Assembly (NCBI GenBank): GCA_031963415.1
Contig: JASSUI010000001.1
Span: 1,116,001-1,180,000, forward strand
Direction of reading: 5' to 3'
Length of the DNA: 64,000 nucleotides
From: JASSUD01 sp031963415
Lineage (GTDB): Bacteria; Pseudomonadota; Gammaproteobacteria; Burkholderiales; Burkholderiaceae
Numbering within the stretch: the first letter of the stretch is position 1; every line of letters begins with the position of its first letter. Under the pieces are notes generated by a model. It was not told the origin of the DNA and did not search any database. It saw only the letters and a list, made by a program, of their open reading frames with translations. The position numbers were made by a program, and so were the translations under genes. Below, one piece after another: positions 55,108 to 63,521 of this stretch.

Positions 55108-55551
55108 ATGAACTATTTGATCGGGCTCTTCGGTTCTCTCATGCTACTGCCGGCCTATGCTGATTGTTTTGATGCAGCAGCGCGTTATCAACGCGTCAAT
55201 CCGATGATTTTGCGTGCGATTGCCTGGCAAGAATCTCACTATCGTCCCAACGCAATTCGCCGCAATGATAATGGATCGATCGATTATGGATTGATGCAAA
55301 TTAACTCTATCCATCTCTCAAGACTATCGCGCTATGGTATTTCGAGTAACACGCTGATGCAGCCTTGCGCGAGTGTATATATTGCTGCTTGGCATTTACG
55401 CCAAAAAATGAATAAACATGGAAATACATGGCAAGCAGTAGGGGCATACCACTCTGAGACGCCAGTGCACCGAGACCGGTACGCTCGCCAAATTGTGTCA
55501 ATTCTGAATCGGTGGAGAAATCAGCCTAAAAACAGTAAGGCCAAGCGATAA
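55108..55551 (+). CDS. Lytic transglycosylase (IagB/IpgF-like)
   Basis: 147 residues with a signal peptide (about 1-17, ending AYA). The mature part CFDAAARYQRVNPMILRAIAWQESHYRPNAI has catalytic Glu42, and DYGLMQINSIHL follows: the SLT family 1 fold. The small size and CFDAAxxY start match IagB/IpgF/BfpH, which open peptidoglycan for type III or related secretion machines. No secretion genes adjoin it. A TTCG-N16-TGCG sequence at 54905-54928 is an imperfect hrpII-like match, too weak to claim. ATG at 55108 is preferred over upstream codons because it gives the signal peptide. Confidence 0.88.
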   Translation: MNYLIGLFGSLMLLPAYADCFDAAARYQRVNPMILRAIAWQESHYRPNAIRRNDNGSIDYGLMQINSIHLSRLSRYGISSNTLMQPCASVYIAAWHLRQKMNKHGNTWQAVGAYHSETPVHRDRYARQIVSILNRWRNQPKNSKAKR

Positions 55552-55707
55552 ATATTTTTTTTCTTAATTAGGCTATCGCTTTTTACACTTTTCTTAGCAC
55601 GGTTGAATAGGCTAAAAGGCAAAATTTCTACCTAACACCTGACTTGGCAAACTAGGAATGTGTTATTAAAAATTAATAACCATTCCGTAGTTGCCACAAA
55701 AACACGC

Positions 55708-55989
55708 TTATTTCCCGCTATTGAGAGCATCCTTAAATGCTTTACCAGCAGAGAACTTAACTACTTTAGCGGCAGCAATTTCGAGAGGCTCGCCAGTTTT
55801 TGGGTTACGACCTGTACGTGCAGCACGCTCACCAGCACCGAAGCTACCGAAACCGATTAATTGCACCGTATCGCCCTCGGCGACAGCGTTCTTAATAGTA
55901 TGCAGCAGAGCATCTAATACCTTATTAACACTAGCCTTGCTAACCTCAACCTCTTCTGAAACAAGGTCAATCAGTTCTTGTTTATTCAT
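55708..55989 (-). CDS. hupB: DNA-binding protein HU
   Basis: A nucleoid protein of 93 residues: MNKQELIDLVSEEVEVSKASVNKVLDA, then GFGSFGAGERAARTGRNPKTGEPLEI with the DNA-intercalating Pro in the beta-arm, and FSAGKAFKDALN. It bends and compacts DNA. It is monocistronic with AAAGGGATT before the ATG. Confidence 0.96.
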   Translation of the reverse strand: MNKQELIDLVSEEVEVSKASVNKVLDALLHTIKNAVAEGDTVQLIGFGSFGAGERAARTGRNPKTGEPLEIAAAKVVKFSAGKAFKDALNSGK

Positions 55990-56350
55990 AAAAATCCCTT
56001 TGAATTAAGTTGAAATAAACGCTACAAACGCGCTGATTATACGTGGGTAGCCCGTACTATCTACTATTCGCGGCTTTAAGCCACTCTTTGAAGTATGTTA
56101 AGAAAAACTTTTTTACTACGGTTGTAATTTCTCGTCGTCCTTCAGAAATTTACCAAGTCCCATGATAGATAAGGGTTTCAGGCGTTTTCAATAAATTAGC
56201 GACATTTTGATTGATTGAACGAACACTCAGAAAAATAAACAAATGGCGTTGGTTTTTACCAACGCTTTAAGCCTCTCTTCACCCGTGTTTAAAGGGTTTT
56301 GAGCAGAATTTTGAGACTTAGAAGAATCACGGCAAAAGATTAGCATGCAC

Positions 56351-56475
56351 TTAAGGAAACGCTGAATAAACCGGGAGTGACAGGATACTCAACTAAGGTT
56401 TCCACTTTTTCATAGGGTATAAGCGTACTGTCCGCGTCGGCATGTCTTGCTCCCGATTTATTCAGCATTCCCTTC
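56351..56475. repeat. Family D element, long version, upstream of mnmC
   Basis: TTAAGGAAACGCTGAATAAACC and GGTTTATTCAGC-like right arm GATTTATTCAGCATTCCCTT, with GGGAGTGACAGG / TTGCTCCCGA and central GTACTGTCCGCGTCGGC. The gap 55990-56552 otherwise shows no gene. Confidence 0.75.
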
Positions 56476-56552
56476 AACAAAAAACTATGAAGCCGCTTTT
56501 CTTCAACACTCATTCATTCTTTATTCATCAACTTATTTAAAAATCTTTGCAA

Positions 56553-58544
56553 ATGGCCTCCCCCCTTAGTCCAGCCCAACTCATCTTACGTCAGGATGGC
56601 ACGCCATATTCCTCATTATTTGACGACATCTACCATAGTGCTAACGGGGCTTTCTCCCAAGCACAGCATGTATTTATTAAAGGTAATGAATTGCCAGCAC
56701 GATGGGCCTACCGTCCTGTTTTTACGATCCTTGAAACAGGTTTTGGACTTGGCGTTAATTTTCTTGCTACTTGGGCAGCTTGGCGCAACGATGCTGCGCG
56801 ATGCGCTCGTTTACATTTTGTGTCGATTGAAAAACATCCCTTTACCCAAAAGGACTTACGCTTATTCCATGAACGCATTGCGCATACCGATCTGGCTCCA
56901 CTCGCTGCTCAATTATGTGACGCCTGGCCTGTATTAACGCCTGGCCTGCATCGTTTGGAATTTGAATCGCAGCGCATCATTCTTACATTAGCCTTTGGAG
57001 GCGTGAATGATCTACTGCCCCAACTAAGGCTTAATGCTGATGCTTTCTATCTAGATGGCTTTGCACCAGCTAAAAATCAAGAAATGTGGTCTCCAACCTT
57101 ATGCAAAGCGCTTGCTCGCGTAGCTACCTCTGGCGCCACCCTTGCCACTTATACCGCTGCAGGTGTCGTACGACGGACACTTAATGAAGTGGGCTTTGAT
57201 GTACATAAAACGCAGGGATTTAATTTAAAGCGTGAAATGCTAGTCGGCCAATTTACGCCACGTTGGCGCACACGACAGCATCTCTCTCGCGCTTACTCAG
57301 GTAATGAAAAACACGCGCTTATCATTGGCGCTGGGCTAGCGGGTTGCGCACTTGCTGAGAGACTAACAGCACGCAATTGGCAAGTTTCTATTATCGAGCG
57401 TCATAAAGAAGTCGCTTGTGAAGCCTCAGGTAATCCAATTGGCCTATTTCATCCGCTCATTACACGTGATGATAATCTTGCTGCACGACTCTCAAGAGCT
57501 GGTTTTTTATATGCGTTAAGACGTTGGCAATCACTTGTCGATATGGGTCAAAATCTCTCATGGGAAGCAAAAGGACTGATACAACTCGCCTCCCAACGCA
57601 AACCAGCTGAAGATATGCAAACGATGCTTAGTCATTTTGCTTACCCATATGACTTTGCTAATTTTGTAACACGCGCCGAAGCAAGCGCGCTCGCAGGAAT
57701 TACATTGGCGAACGGTGGGTGGTACTTTCCTAGAGGCGGATGGATTAATCCAAGCTCTCTGTGTCACGCACAACTTTCACTAGCTAATCCAAACTTAACC
57801 CGATACTTTCAACATGATGTTTGCCAATTAGTCTGGCGCGCCAATCAATGGTGTGCACTAGATGCAGCAGGACACCAAATTGCCACAGCGCCTGTGGTAA
57901 TCATCGCCAGCGCCAACGATGCCTCACGACTATTTGCAAAAGCAGGTTGGCAATATGTAACTACACGCAGCATACGTGGTCAACTCACTATTTTTCCGTC
58001 AGACGCCGCCGCTTCATTACGTATTCCAATTAGTGGAGATGGATACTTAGCTTCGATTAGTGATACCCATTTACTGACTGGTGCGAGTTATGAACTAGAT
58101 GATGCTAATCCAACACTTAGCGATGCCAGTCATGCGCAAAACTTTGCTTATCTTTCCCAGCTAGCCCCAACATTGGCAGCAACTGTCAAAGAAACTACCC
58201 AACTAGGCACACTTAACGGACGAGTTGCCTTCCGTTGCATGGCAAGTGATCGACTACCGTTGCTTGGCGCATTAGCCGATGAAGCACTAGCAAGCGCTCA
58301 TGCTGACAAACTAACTGGCGCCCATTTTGCTGATTTACCGCGTGCCCCAGGACTTTTTAGCGCATTTGGTTATGGCTCTCGTGGCCTTATATGGGCAGCC
58401 TTAGGCGCAGAATTAATCGCCTCCCAGTTAGAGGGAGAACCTTGGCCCATCGAATGCGCATTAGCCGACGCCATGGATCCAGCTCGCTTTTTGCTTAAAG
58501 CATTACGTCAGGGCCATATTACAAAAGACGTTAGACTGCTCTAG
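56553..58544 (+). CDS. mnmC: Bifunctional tRNA mnm5s2U34 biosynthesis protein MnmC
   Basis: 663 residues. The N-terminal methyltransferase (about 1-235) shows ILETGFGLGVNFLATW and FYLDGFAPAKNQEMW. The C-terminal FAD-dependent oxidoreductase starts with HALIIGAGLAGCALAERL near 260 and ends GYGSRGL. It removes the carboxymethyl group and then methylates U34 of tRNAs. It acts after MnmEG; mnmG begins at 63.5 kb. ATG at 56553 (MASPLS) is preferred to the TTG two codons earlier. Confidence 0.95.
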   Translation: MASPLSPAQLILRQDGTPYSSLFDDIYHSANGAFSQAQHVFIKGNELPARWAYRPVFTILETGFGLGVNFLATWAAWRNDAARCARLHFVSIEKHPFTQKDLRLFHERIAHTDLAPLAAQLCDAWPVLTPGLHRLEFESQRIILTLAFGGVNDLLPQLRLNADAFYLDGFAPAKNQEMWSPTLCKALARVATSGATLATYTAAGVVRRTLNEVGFDVHKTQGFNLKREMLVGQFTPRWRTRQHLSRAYSGNEKHALIIGAGLAGCALAERLTARNWQVSIIERHKEVACEASGNPIGLFHPLITRDDNLAARLSRAGFLYALRRWQSLVDMGQNLSWEAKGLIQLASQRKPAEDMQTMLSHFAYPYDFANFVTRAEASALAGITLANGGWYFPRGGWINPSSLCHAQLSLANPNLTRYFQHDVCQLVWRANQWCALDAAGHQIATAPVVIIASANDASRLFAKAGWQYVTTRSIRGQLTIFPSDAAASLRIPISGDGYLASISDTHLLTGASYELDDANPTLSDASHAQNFAYLSQLAPTLAATVKETTQLGTLNGRVAFRCMASDRLPLLGALADEALASAHADKLTGAHFADLPRAPGLFSAFGYGSRGLIWAALGAELIASQLEGEPWPIECALADAMDPARFLLKALRQGHITKDVRLL

Positions 58545-58651
58545 AAGCTCCCCAGCGGCAAGATAATCCACTCAAACCCCTGATGCTGCACAACTTGGAC
58601 CATCGGCGTCAGCTTTCTGTGCTATGGATTTTCTAAAGCAGTCTGTGTAAG

Positions 58652-58843
58652 TAATCCACAAAAAGTTGTGGATAAATCGGTTGAATTCATACTTAAAAGC
58701 AGTGGACGAATATTGGAAAACTCGTCGTCTTTCATCTAGACATGAAAGTTATCCTTTTCATCCACATTTGATATAAACGTTTTACAACTAGTTATCTTTT
58801 CTTCAAGCTATTGATTTAAAAGAATTTTTCTAACTTATCCCCA
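58652..58843. other. Cluster of DnaA-box-like sequences in a large intergenic region
   Basis: In the 584-nt gap after mnmC there is one perfect DnaA box (TTATCCACA on the minus strand, 58667-58675) and three with a single mismatch: TAATCCACA (58652-58660), TCATCCACA (58758-58766) and TTATCCCCA (58835-58843), plus AT-rich DNA up to 58930. mnmG, a frequent neighbour of oriC, is 5 kb away. Gene orientation does not switch here and dnaA is not in the window, so an origin is possible but not established. Confidence 0.4.
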
Positions 58844-59005
58844 CCAGATGAGTTGTTCTATTACTTACTACTAAAGTTATATACATATTAAAAGTATAAG
58901 AACTAATACTTTCTTTACCCTATCCATTTTAAGTAGCGCTCTTCTGGTAAAAAACCTCATACTCTATGTTTGGCAATCTATGCGTAAAACAAAACTTCGT
59001 TTTGC

Positions 59006-59118
59006 TATGGAGCCTTTGCATACCCCCCCTGACGACCTCATGCTTTATTGTTGTACAGGCTTACTGATAGCAAATGCACTCTTCGCGGCAGAGGTTATGC
59101 AGAAGTTATCTATCTCGG
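59006..59118. repeat. Family E element before the Kef gene
   Basis: TGGAGCCTTTGCATACCCCC and GAGGTTATGCAGAAGTTATC are the inverted ends. It ends 10 nt before the preferred start of the antiporter gene. Confidence 0.6.
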
Positions 59119-59128
59119 AGAATTTTTG

Positions 59129-60334
59129 ATGACAAATACAGCCTTTTCATTTCTCCCTAGTTGGAGATTTGTGCCGGACGCTCTTTTTTGGGTAGGGCTC
59201 GCACTTTTTACGGCGGGTGTATGTGGTGAACTGTGTTGGAAAATATGGCGGCTACCACGCATCACTGGCTATAGTGCAATCGGCTTAATAGCAGGCTCTG
59301 CTGGCTTGGGTGTAATCGATCAAGGCTTAGTAGACCAAGCAAGATTTTTAATTGATATTGCGCTGGGCCTATTACTGTTTGAACTAGGTAGCCGCCTAAG
59401 CTTGCGTTGGATTCGAACCAATCCTTGGTTAATCGCTACCAGCTTAACTGAGGCAACGTTAACTTTTACGGCAGTTACCTTTGTTTTGCATTTAATGAAC
59501 TTTTCCTGGCTTACTGCAATGTTGGCAGGTTCTATTGCGATTGCCACTTCACCCGCGATGGTGATTCAACTAAAAAGCGAGGCTAAAAGCGAAGGGCAAG
59601 TCACTGAACGATTAGTGGTTCTAACCACACTTAATAGTATGTATGCTGTACTGCTATTAAAACTTCTCTCAGCTTGGCTGCATCAACAACACTACAACAA
59701 TTTATTTGCTTCATTTGCTGAATTGATTTACTGGGCGATCGGCTCATTTGCTCTAGCATACATACTTGCACGCAGCTGTCGTTCCCTTTACCGACGTTTT
59801 AACATTCAAGCTCAATCTTCGTTTGTTATGCTAATTGGACTTGTTTTACTGACCGTTTCACTTGCCCAGGCATTCAAGCTATCAACGACATTCACGTTAT
59901 TAGCGGCTGGCGTTATTTTTAAAAATATTGATGAAAGACCGCAGCTATGGCCGACCCACTTTGGTACAGCAGGATGGTTGCTCACGGTGATACTTTTCGT
60001 GATTACATTAATTCCGTTCCAATGGCAGCTCATTTCTATGAGTGGTTTAGCTGCGTTGGCACTAATGACGGTGCGATCTTTGACGAAATTTGCGAGTGTG
60101 TTGGTTTTTGCTAAACCTAGCGGCCTTAGCCTAAAACAAGGGGCGGCACTGGGACTTGCTCTGTCACCCATGTCAGCACTCGCTTATGTGCTGGTCAATG
60201 ACACTTACACACTTTATCCAGATATAAGCCCTGCACTGTATGCTGTGATGCAATGTTCAATTGTCGTACTACAAATTATTTCCCCGCTTCTAGTTTATTG
60301 GGGTCTATCATTTTGCGGAGAGCGGAGGCAATAA
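59129..60334 (+). CDS. Kef/CPA2-type cation:proton antiporter
   Basis: About 401 residues with 11-12 hydrophobic segments and the CPA2 pattern: LPRITGYSAIGLIAGSAGLG, FLIDIALGLLLFELGSRLSL, and GLALSPMSALAYVLV. There is no C-terminal TrkA-N domain. It would exchange K+ or Na+ for protons. GGAGA lies 9 nt before the ATG at 59129; the longer open frame from 59048 is repeat-derived. Its stop is 4 nt before ybdK, so the two are co-transcribed. E. coli Kef channels are glutathione-gated, and ybdK belongs to the glutamate-cysteine ligase family, which makes the pairing interesting. Confidence 0.9.
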   Translation: MTNTAFSFLPSWRFVPDALFWVGLALFTAGVCGELCWKIWRLPRITGYSAIGLIAGSAGLGVIDQGLVDQARFLIDIALGLLLFELGSRLSLRWIRTNPWLIATSLTEATLTFTAVTFVLHLMNFSWLTAMLAGSIAIATSPAMVIQLKSEAKSEGQVTERLVVLTTLNSMYAVLLLKLLSAWLHQQHYNNLFASFAELIYWAIGSFALAYILARSCRSLYRRFNIQAQSSFVMLIGLVLLTVSLAQAFKLSTTFTLLAAGVIFKNIDERPQLWPTHFGTAGWLLTVILFVITLIPFQWQLISMSGLAALALMTVRSLTKFASVLVFAKPSGLSLKQGAALGLALSPMSALAYVLVNDTYTLYPDISPALYAVMQCSIVVLQIISPLLVYWGLSFCGERRQ

Positions 60335-60338
60335 ATTT

Positions 60339-61466
60339 ATGAGTTTGGAATCTTTCACCCCTTCTAAGCCATTTACTTTTGGCGTTGAGTTAGAAATCCA
60401 AATAGTTAATACCTACGATTATGATTTGACTAAGGCTGCTTCAGATTTGATGCGTTTGATTAACGCTAACAACAAATATGAAAAACTGCCAGGCGATATC
60501 AAACCTGAAATTACTGAGAGCATGATTGAGATGGCAACAGGTATTTGCACAAGCTATAGCCAAGCGCTCTCCGAATTAGGTGCATTACGCGATGTGTTGG
60601 TGGAAGCTGCAGACAAACTTAACGTTAATTTATGCGGTGGCGGCACTCATGCGTTCCAGCAATGGAATGATCGTCAAATTTTTGATGAGCCAAGATTTCA
60701 ATATTTGTCCGATTTATACGGTTACCTTGCAAAACAGTTCACTGTATTCGGCCAGCATGTTCATATTGGTTGCTCTGATCCTGATAGTTCGCTCTTTCTA
60801 CTCCATTCGCTCTCTCGCTATATCCCTCACTTTATTGCGCTCTCGGCATCCTCTCCATTTATACAAGGCATAGATACAGGGTTTCATTCAGCTCGCTTAA
60901 ATTCAGTATTTGCTTTCCCGATGAGCGGTCGTGCGCCGTTCACTTTGACTTGGGATGGCTTTGAAGAATATTTTGCAAAGATAGTGAGCACAGGTGTTGT
61001 GCAAAGCATGAAAGATTTTTATTGGGACATTCGCCCAAAACCCGGTTTTGGCACGATAGAAATACGAGTGATGGACACCCCGCTATCCATTGAGCGAGCC
61101 GCTGCTATTGCCTGCTATATACAAACATTAGCTCGACATTTGTTGATTGATAGACCAATGGCGCTGCATGAAGATGACTATCTTGTCTACACTTTTAATC
61201 GTTTTGAAGCTTGTCGTTTTGGCTTAGCAGGTGAAGTTGTCAATCCACAAACTGGGGAGCGCCGCACCATCGCGCAAGATATTTTAAAAACACTAGAAGT
61301 ATTAGAACCTCACGCCCAGGCCCTGGGTTCTGTTGAGGCGCTTGAAGTAATCAAAACGATTGTTAAAGAACAATCTAACGACGCTACTTGGTTGCGTGAG
61401 GTTAATCAAAGAGAAGGCTCGCTTCATGAAGCCGTGCGTCAGCAATGTTTGCGCTGGAGACAGTAA
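60339..61466 (+). CDS. ybdK: Carboxylate-amine ligase YbdK (GCS2 family)
   Basis: 375 residues of the glutamate-cysteine ligase 2 family: FTFGVELEIQIVN near the start, ESMIEMATGIC, CGGGTHAF, FGQHVHIGC and the C-terminal RPKPGFGTIEIRVMDTPLS. YbdK proteins have weak gamma-glutamylcysteine synthetase activity; a role in thiol synthesis is possible. GGAGG precedes the ATG by about 9 nt. The SET-domain gene starts one base after its stop. Confidence 0.93.
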   Translation: MSLESFTPSKPFTFGVELEIQIVNTYDYDLTKAASDLMRLINANNKYEKLPGDIKPEITESMIEMATGICTSYSQALSELGALRDVLVEAADKLNVNLCGGGTHAFQQWNDRQIFDEPRFQYLSDLYGYLAKQFTVFGQHVHIGCSDPDSSLFLLHSLSRYIPHFIALSASSPFIQGIDTGFHSARLNSVFAFPMSGRAPFTLTWDGFEEYFAKIVSTGVVQSMKDFYWDIRPKPGFGTIEIRVMDTPLSIERAAAIACYIQTLARHLLIDRPMALHEDDYLVYTFNRFEACRFGLAGEVVNPQTGERRTIAQDILKTLEVLEPHAQALGSVEALEVIKTIVKEQSNDATWLREVNQREGSLHEAVRQQCLRWRQ

Positions 61467-61467
61467 A

Positions 61468-61938
61468 GTGAGTGAGCGAAAAATTGTTGTGCGGCGTTCT
61501 CAAATACATGGTCGAGGGGTATTTGCTGCTCGCGATTTGCTAGCTGAAGAAAAAATTATTGAATATAAAGGTGAGCGTATTTCTTGGAAAAAGGCGATAA
61601 AACGTCATCCCCATGACCCAGACAATCCTCACCATACCTTTTATTTTGCTCTTGAAGATGGTCGCGTAATCGATGGCAAATTTAATGGCAATAGTGCACG
61701 CTGGATTAACCATTCGTGTCAGCCAAATTGCGAAGCAAGAGAAGAAAAGGGGCGTGTCACCATCTATGCATTACGGGACATCCAAACTGGTGAAGAGCTT
61801 TTTTATGATTACGCACTAGTAATTGAAGCTCGCTATACAGCCAAACTTAAACGTGAATACGAATGTCACTGCAACATGCCGGAATGCCGCAAAACAATGT
61901 TGGCGCCTAAAAGCAAAAAAAATATGAAAAAACAATAA
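61468..61938 (+). CDS. SET-domain protein lysine methyltransferase-like protein
   Basis: 156 residues. The SET core shows RSQIHGRGVFAARDLL, NHSCQPNC at 81-88 (SAM pocket) and GEELFYDY at 108-115, with a post-SET cysteine cluster ECHCNMPECRKTML. The start is GTG at 61468, directly after the ybdK stop, with GGAG 8 nt upstream. Although SET domains are typical of eukaryotes, this gene sits in a conserved Burkholderia operon and so is probably a native protein acting on bacterial substrates. Confidence 0.9.
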   Translation: MSERKIVVRRSQIHGRGVFAARDLLAEEKIIEYKGERISWKKAIKRHPHDPDNPHHTFYFALEDGRVIDGKFNGNSARWINHSCQPNCEAREEKGRVTIYALRDIQTGEELFYDYALVIEARYTAKLKREYECHCNMPECRKTMLAPKSKKNMKKQ

Positions 61939-61955
61939 CTTATGAATGAATTTTT

Positions 61956-61986
61956 AGGTCTGACATGATGTCGACCTCGGTTTTTT
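61956..61986 (+). terminator. Rho-independent terminator of the Kef-ybdK-SET operon
   Basis: AGGTC-T-GACAT pairs with ATGTC-GACCT (61956-61977), followed by CGG and six T. It is 18 nt after the SET gene stop. Confidence 0.85.
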
Positions 61987-62165
61987 AAGCAACAAATATC
62001 TTTGTAGTCAATACAATTAATACTGAATTTTCTGATTAACTTCTTGTTATTAATAAATAAAAATAGAATTTTTGAGGTTGCCCTAAAAATATTTAGGAAT
62101 TTTAGAAGTGATTCTTAGGGTAAATGCTAGGTTGATGTATAAGCTGCGCTTATTTAATCTTCGGT

Positions 62166-62266
62166 TTAGGGAATTTCTGCATAACCCTTTTAGCAGTAAT
62201 ATAAATGATTAAGATTTTTTATCTGCTTCAGTATTTTTGTTAGAGAGGTTATGCAGAGGTTCCTTA
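62166..62266. repeat. Family E element
   Basis: GGGAATTTCTGCATAACCCTT and GAGGTTATGCAGAGGTTCCTTA are the inverted ends. A family A element follows at once. Confidence 0.75.
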
Positions 62267-62413
62267 AGAGCCTGTTCACAAATTGTCTAAAAGGCCGTCA
62301 GCCGGGGGAGGACGGGGCGCAGCAACCGGAGTGTAGGTGGGTGTACATGAGGATTGTGAGCACCGCCCGACCTCGGATCACGGTCTTTTAGGCGATTTGT
62401 GGACAGGCTCTTA
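62265..62413. repeat. Family A inverted-repeat element
   Basis: TTAAGAGCCTGTTCACAAATTG and GCGATTTGTGGACAGGCTCTTA are the ends; the inner part has GTACATGAGGATTGTGAGCA. It continues into a family D copy. Confidence 0.85.
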
Positions 62414-62480
62414 GAAAACGCTGAATAAATCGAGAACAACGTCGTTATTATTTACTCAAGATTTATTTAGCGTCTTCTTA
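62413..62480. repeat. Family D hairpin
   Basis: AGAAAACGCTGAATAAATCGAG and CTCAAGATTTATTTAGCGTCTTCT are the arms. With the E and A copies it forms a 315-bp run of adjoining elements. Confidence 0.75.
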
Positions 62481-62529
62481 GTTCGACACGTCATTTTATG
62501 AGGTGGAGATCGAGGAGACAAAATAAAAA

Positions 62530-62584
62530 AGCACAAAAGTGCTCACCTAAATAAAGCACTGCTGGATATCTGGCAGTGCTTTTG
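62530..62584. terminator. Back-to-back hairpins with T tracts, possible bidirectional terminator
   Basis: AGCAC-AAAA-GTGCT (62530-62543) is followed on the minus strand by a T run. AAGCACTGC (62554-62562) pairs with GCAGTGCTT (62573-62581) and on the plus strand runs into TTTTGTCATTTT. Upstream at 62499-62524 lies GAGGTGGAGATCGAGGAGAC, resembling the SD-like sequence opposite the sRNA at 52.6 kb. No gene is seen between 61987 and 62733. Confidence 0.5.
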
Positions 62585-62733
62585 TCATTTTCCCGTCAGA
62601 ATAAGAATTAAATAAATAAAATTGCAATAACCTAACTAAACGTTAGGGCATTGTTTATTTAATTGAAAAATTTTGAATTTAACCGATTGAACACAAATTT
62701 TTATCCAGAAACAGGTTATTTTTCCTAAATTCC

Positions 62734-63369
62734 TTATCCATTCCCTAATTTAATTTCAATTTTGTCTAAGCGCTTCTGAATAGAGACGCTGCAAAGGGAG
62801 CGATGGCGAGTGTGCTTGATCTGGCATAGTTTTTCCAATTCATCGAAGACAGTGTCGACAATGGATCGGCGCAACAATAAAGCCTGATAAAAAGCGGAGT
62901 GAGTAATAGATTTCATATTACGCCTCAGTTTGGTCACCGGTTCGATACCAAGCTTCTTCAAGGTTTGTGTCAGAGTTTTGGAGAGATAACCTTTTCGGCA
63001 TAAAGTCTGCCATCCCTCAAATACCCGATGACGGCTAATGCGCAAGTTGTCACAGATGGCAATAGACGTAGAGTCCACAATCGAGATTCTTGAGCACGGC
63101 CCTTTAAATGTTTTAAACAGGGCTGCCAAAGCAAGGTTGCAACGCGGCAAGAGCTCGACGCAACAATTGTACGAAGGCAGCTTGGGAAACGCTGAGCGTA
63201 GATGCTGGCAAACGTGGTTAAGATGAAATGACTTGAATTGTCGGTAACAAATTTGATGGAATGGCACGACTAGTGTCATCAGTTCCGTAAAGACGAGCTG
63301 GTAGCACCGCACGTTTGTGCTCATCGTTGAACACTCATATTCTCTTCGAAGATTCGTGGCCTTCGCCAC
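62734..63369 (-). pseudogene. IS982-family transposase with internal deletion
   Basis: An open frame of 211 codons recognisable as an IS982 transposase: ISIVDSTSIAICDNLRISRHRVFEG (first catalytic Asp region), then GYLSKTLTQTLKKLGIEPVTKLRRNMK and LLRRSIVDTVFDELEKLCQIKHTRHRS near the end. Between HRVFEG and GYLSK the roughly 60-70 residues that normally carry GWFYGFKLH and the second acidic residue are missing. The reading frame survives the deletion, but the enzyme cannot be active. The translation might begin at 63324. No convincing terminal inverted repeats were found in the flanks. Confidence 0.8.
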
Positions 63370-63521
63370 ATCCCTTCTCCATATTTCCTTAAACCGAACT
63401 CAGGTTAAATAAGCATTTTTCAAAAACTTTTTAAAGTATTTTGTAAAACTTCAATTAGCGTTGGAAGTTATAATTAGCCCTTCATTTTTGTATAAGGTTC
63501 AGGCGCAATACGCGAAAAACC

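Noticed and set aside
61468..61938. SET-domain protein as a horizontally acquired eukaryote-like effector
   Set aside because: It sits in a conserved operon with ybdK and has ordinary composition and no hrpII box; free-living Burkholderia carry it too.
3940..62480. CRISPR array from the repeated palindromes
   Set aside because: Copies are dispersed, of unequal length and without regular spacers or cas genes.
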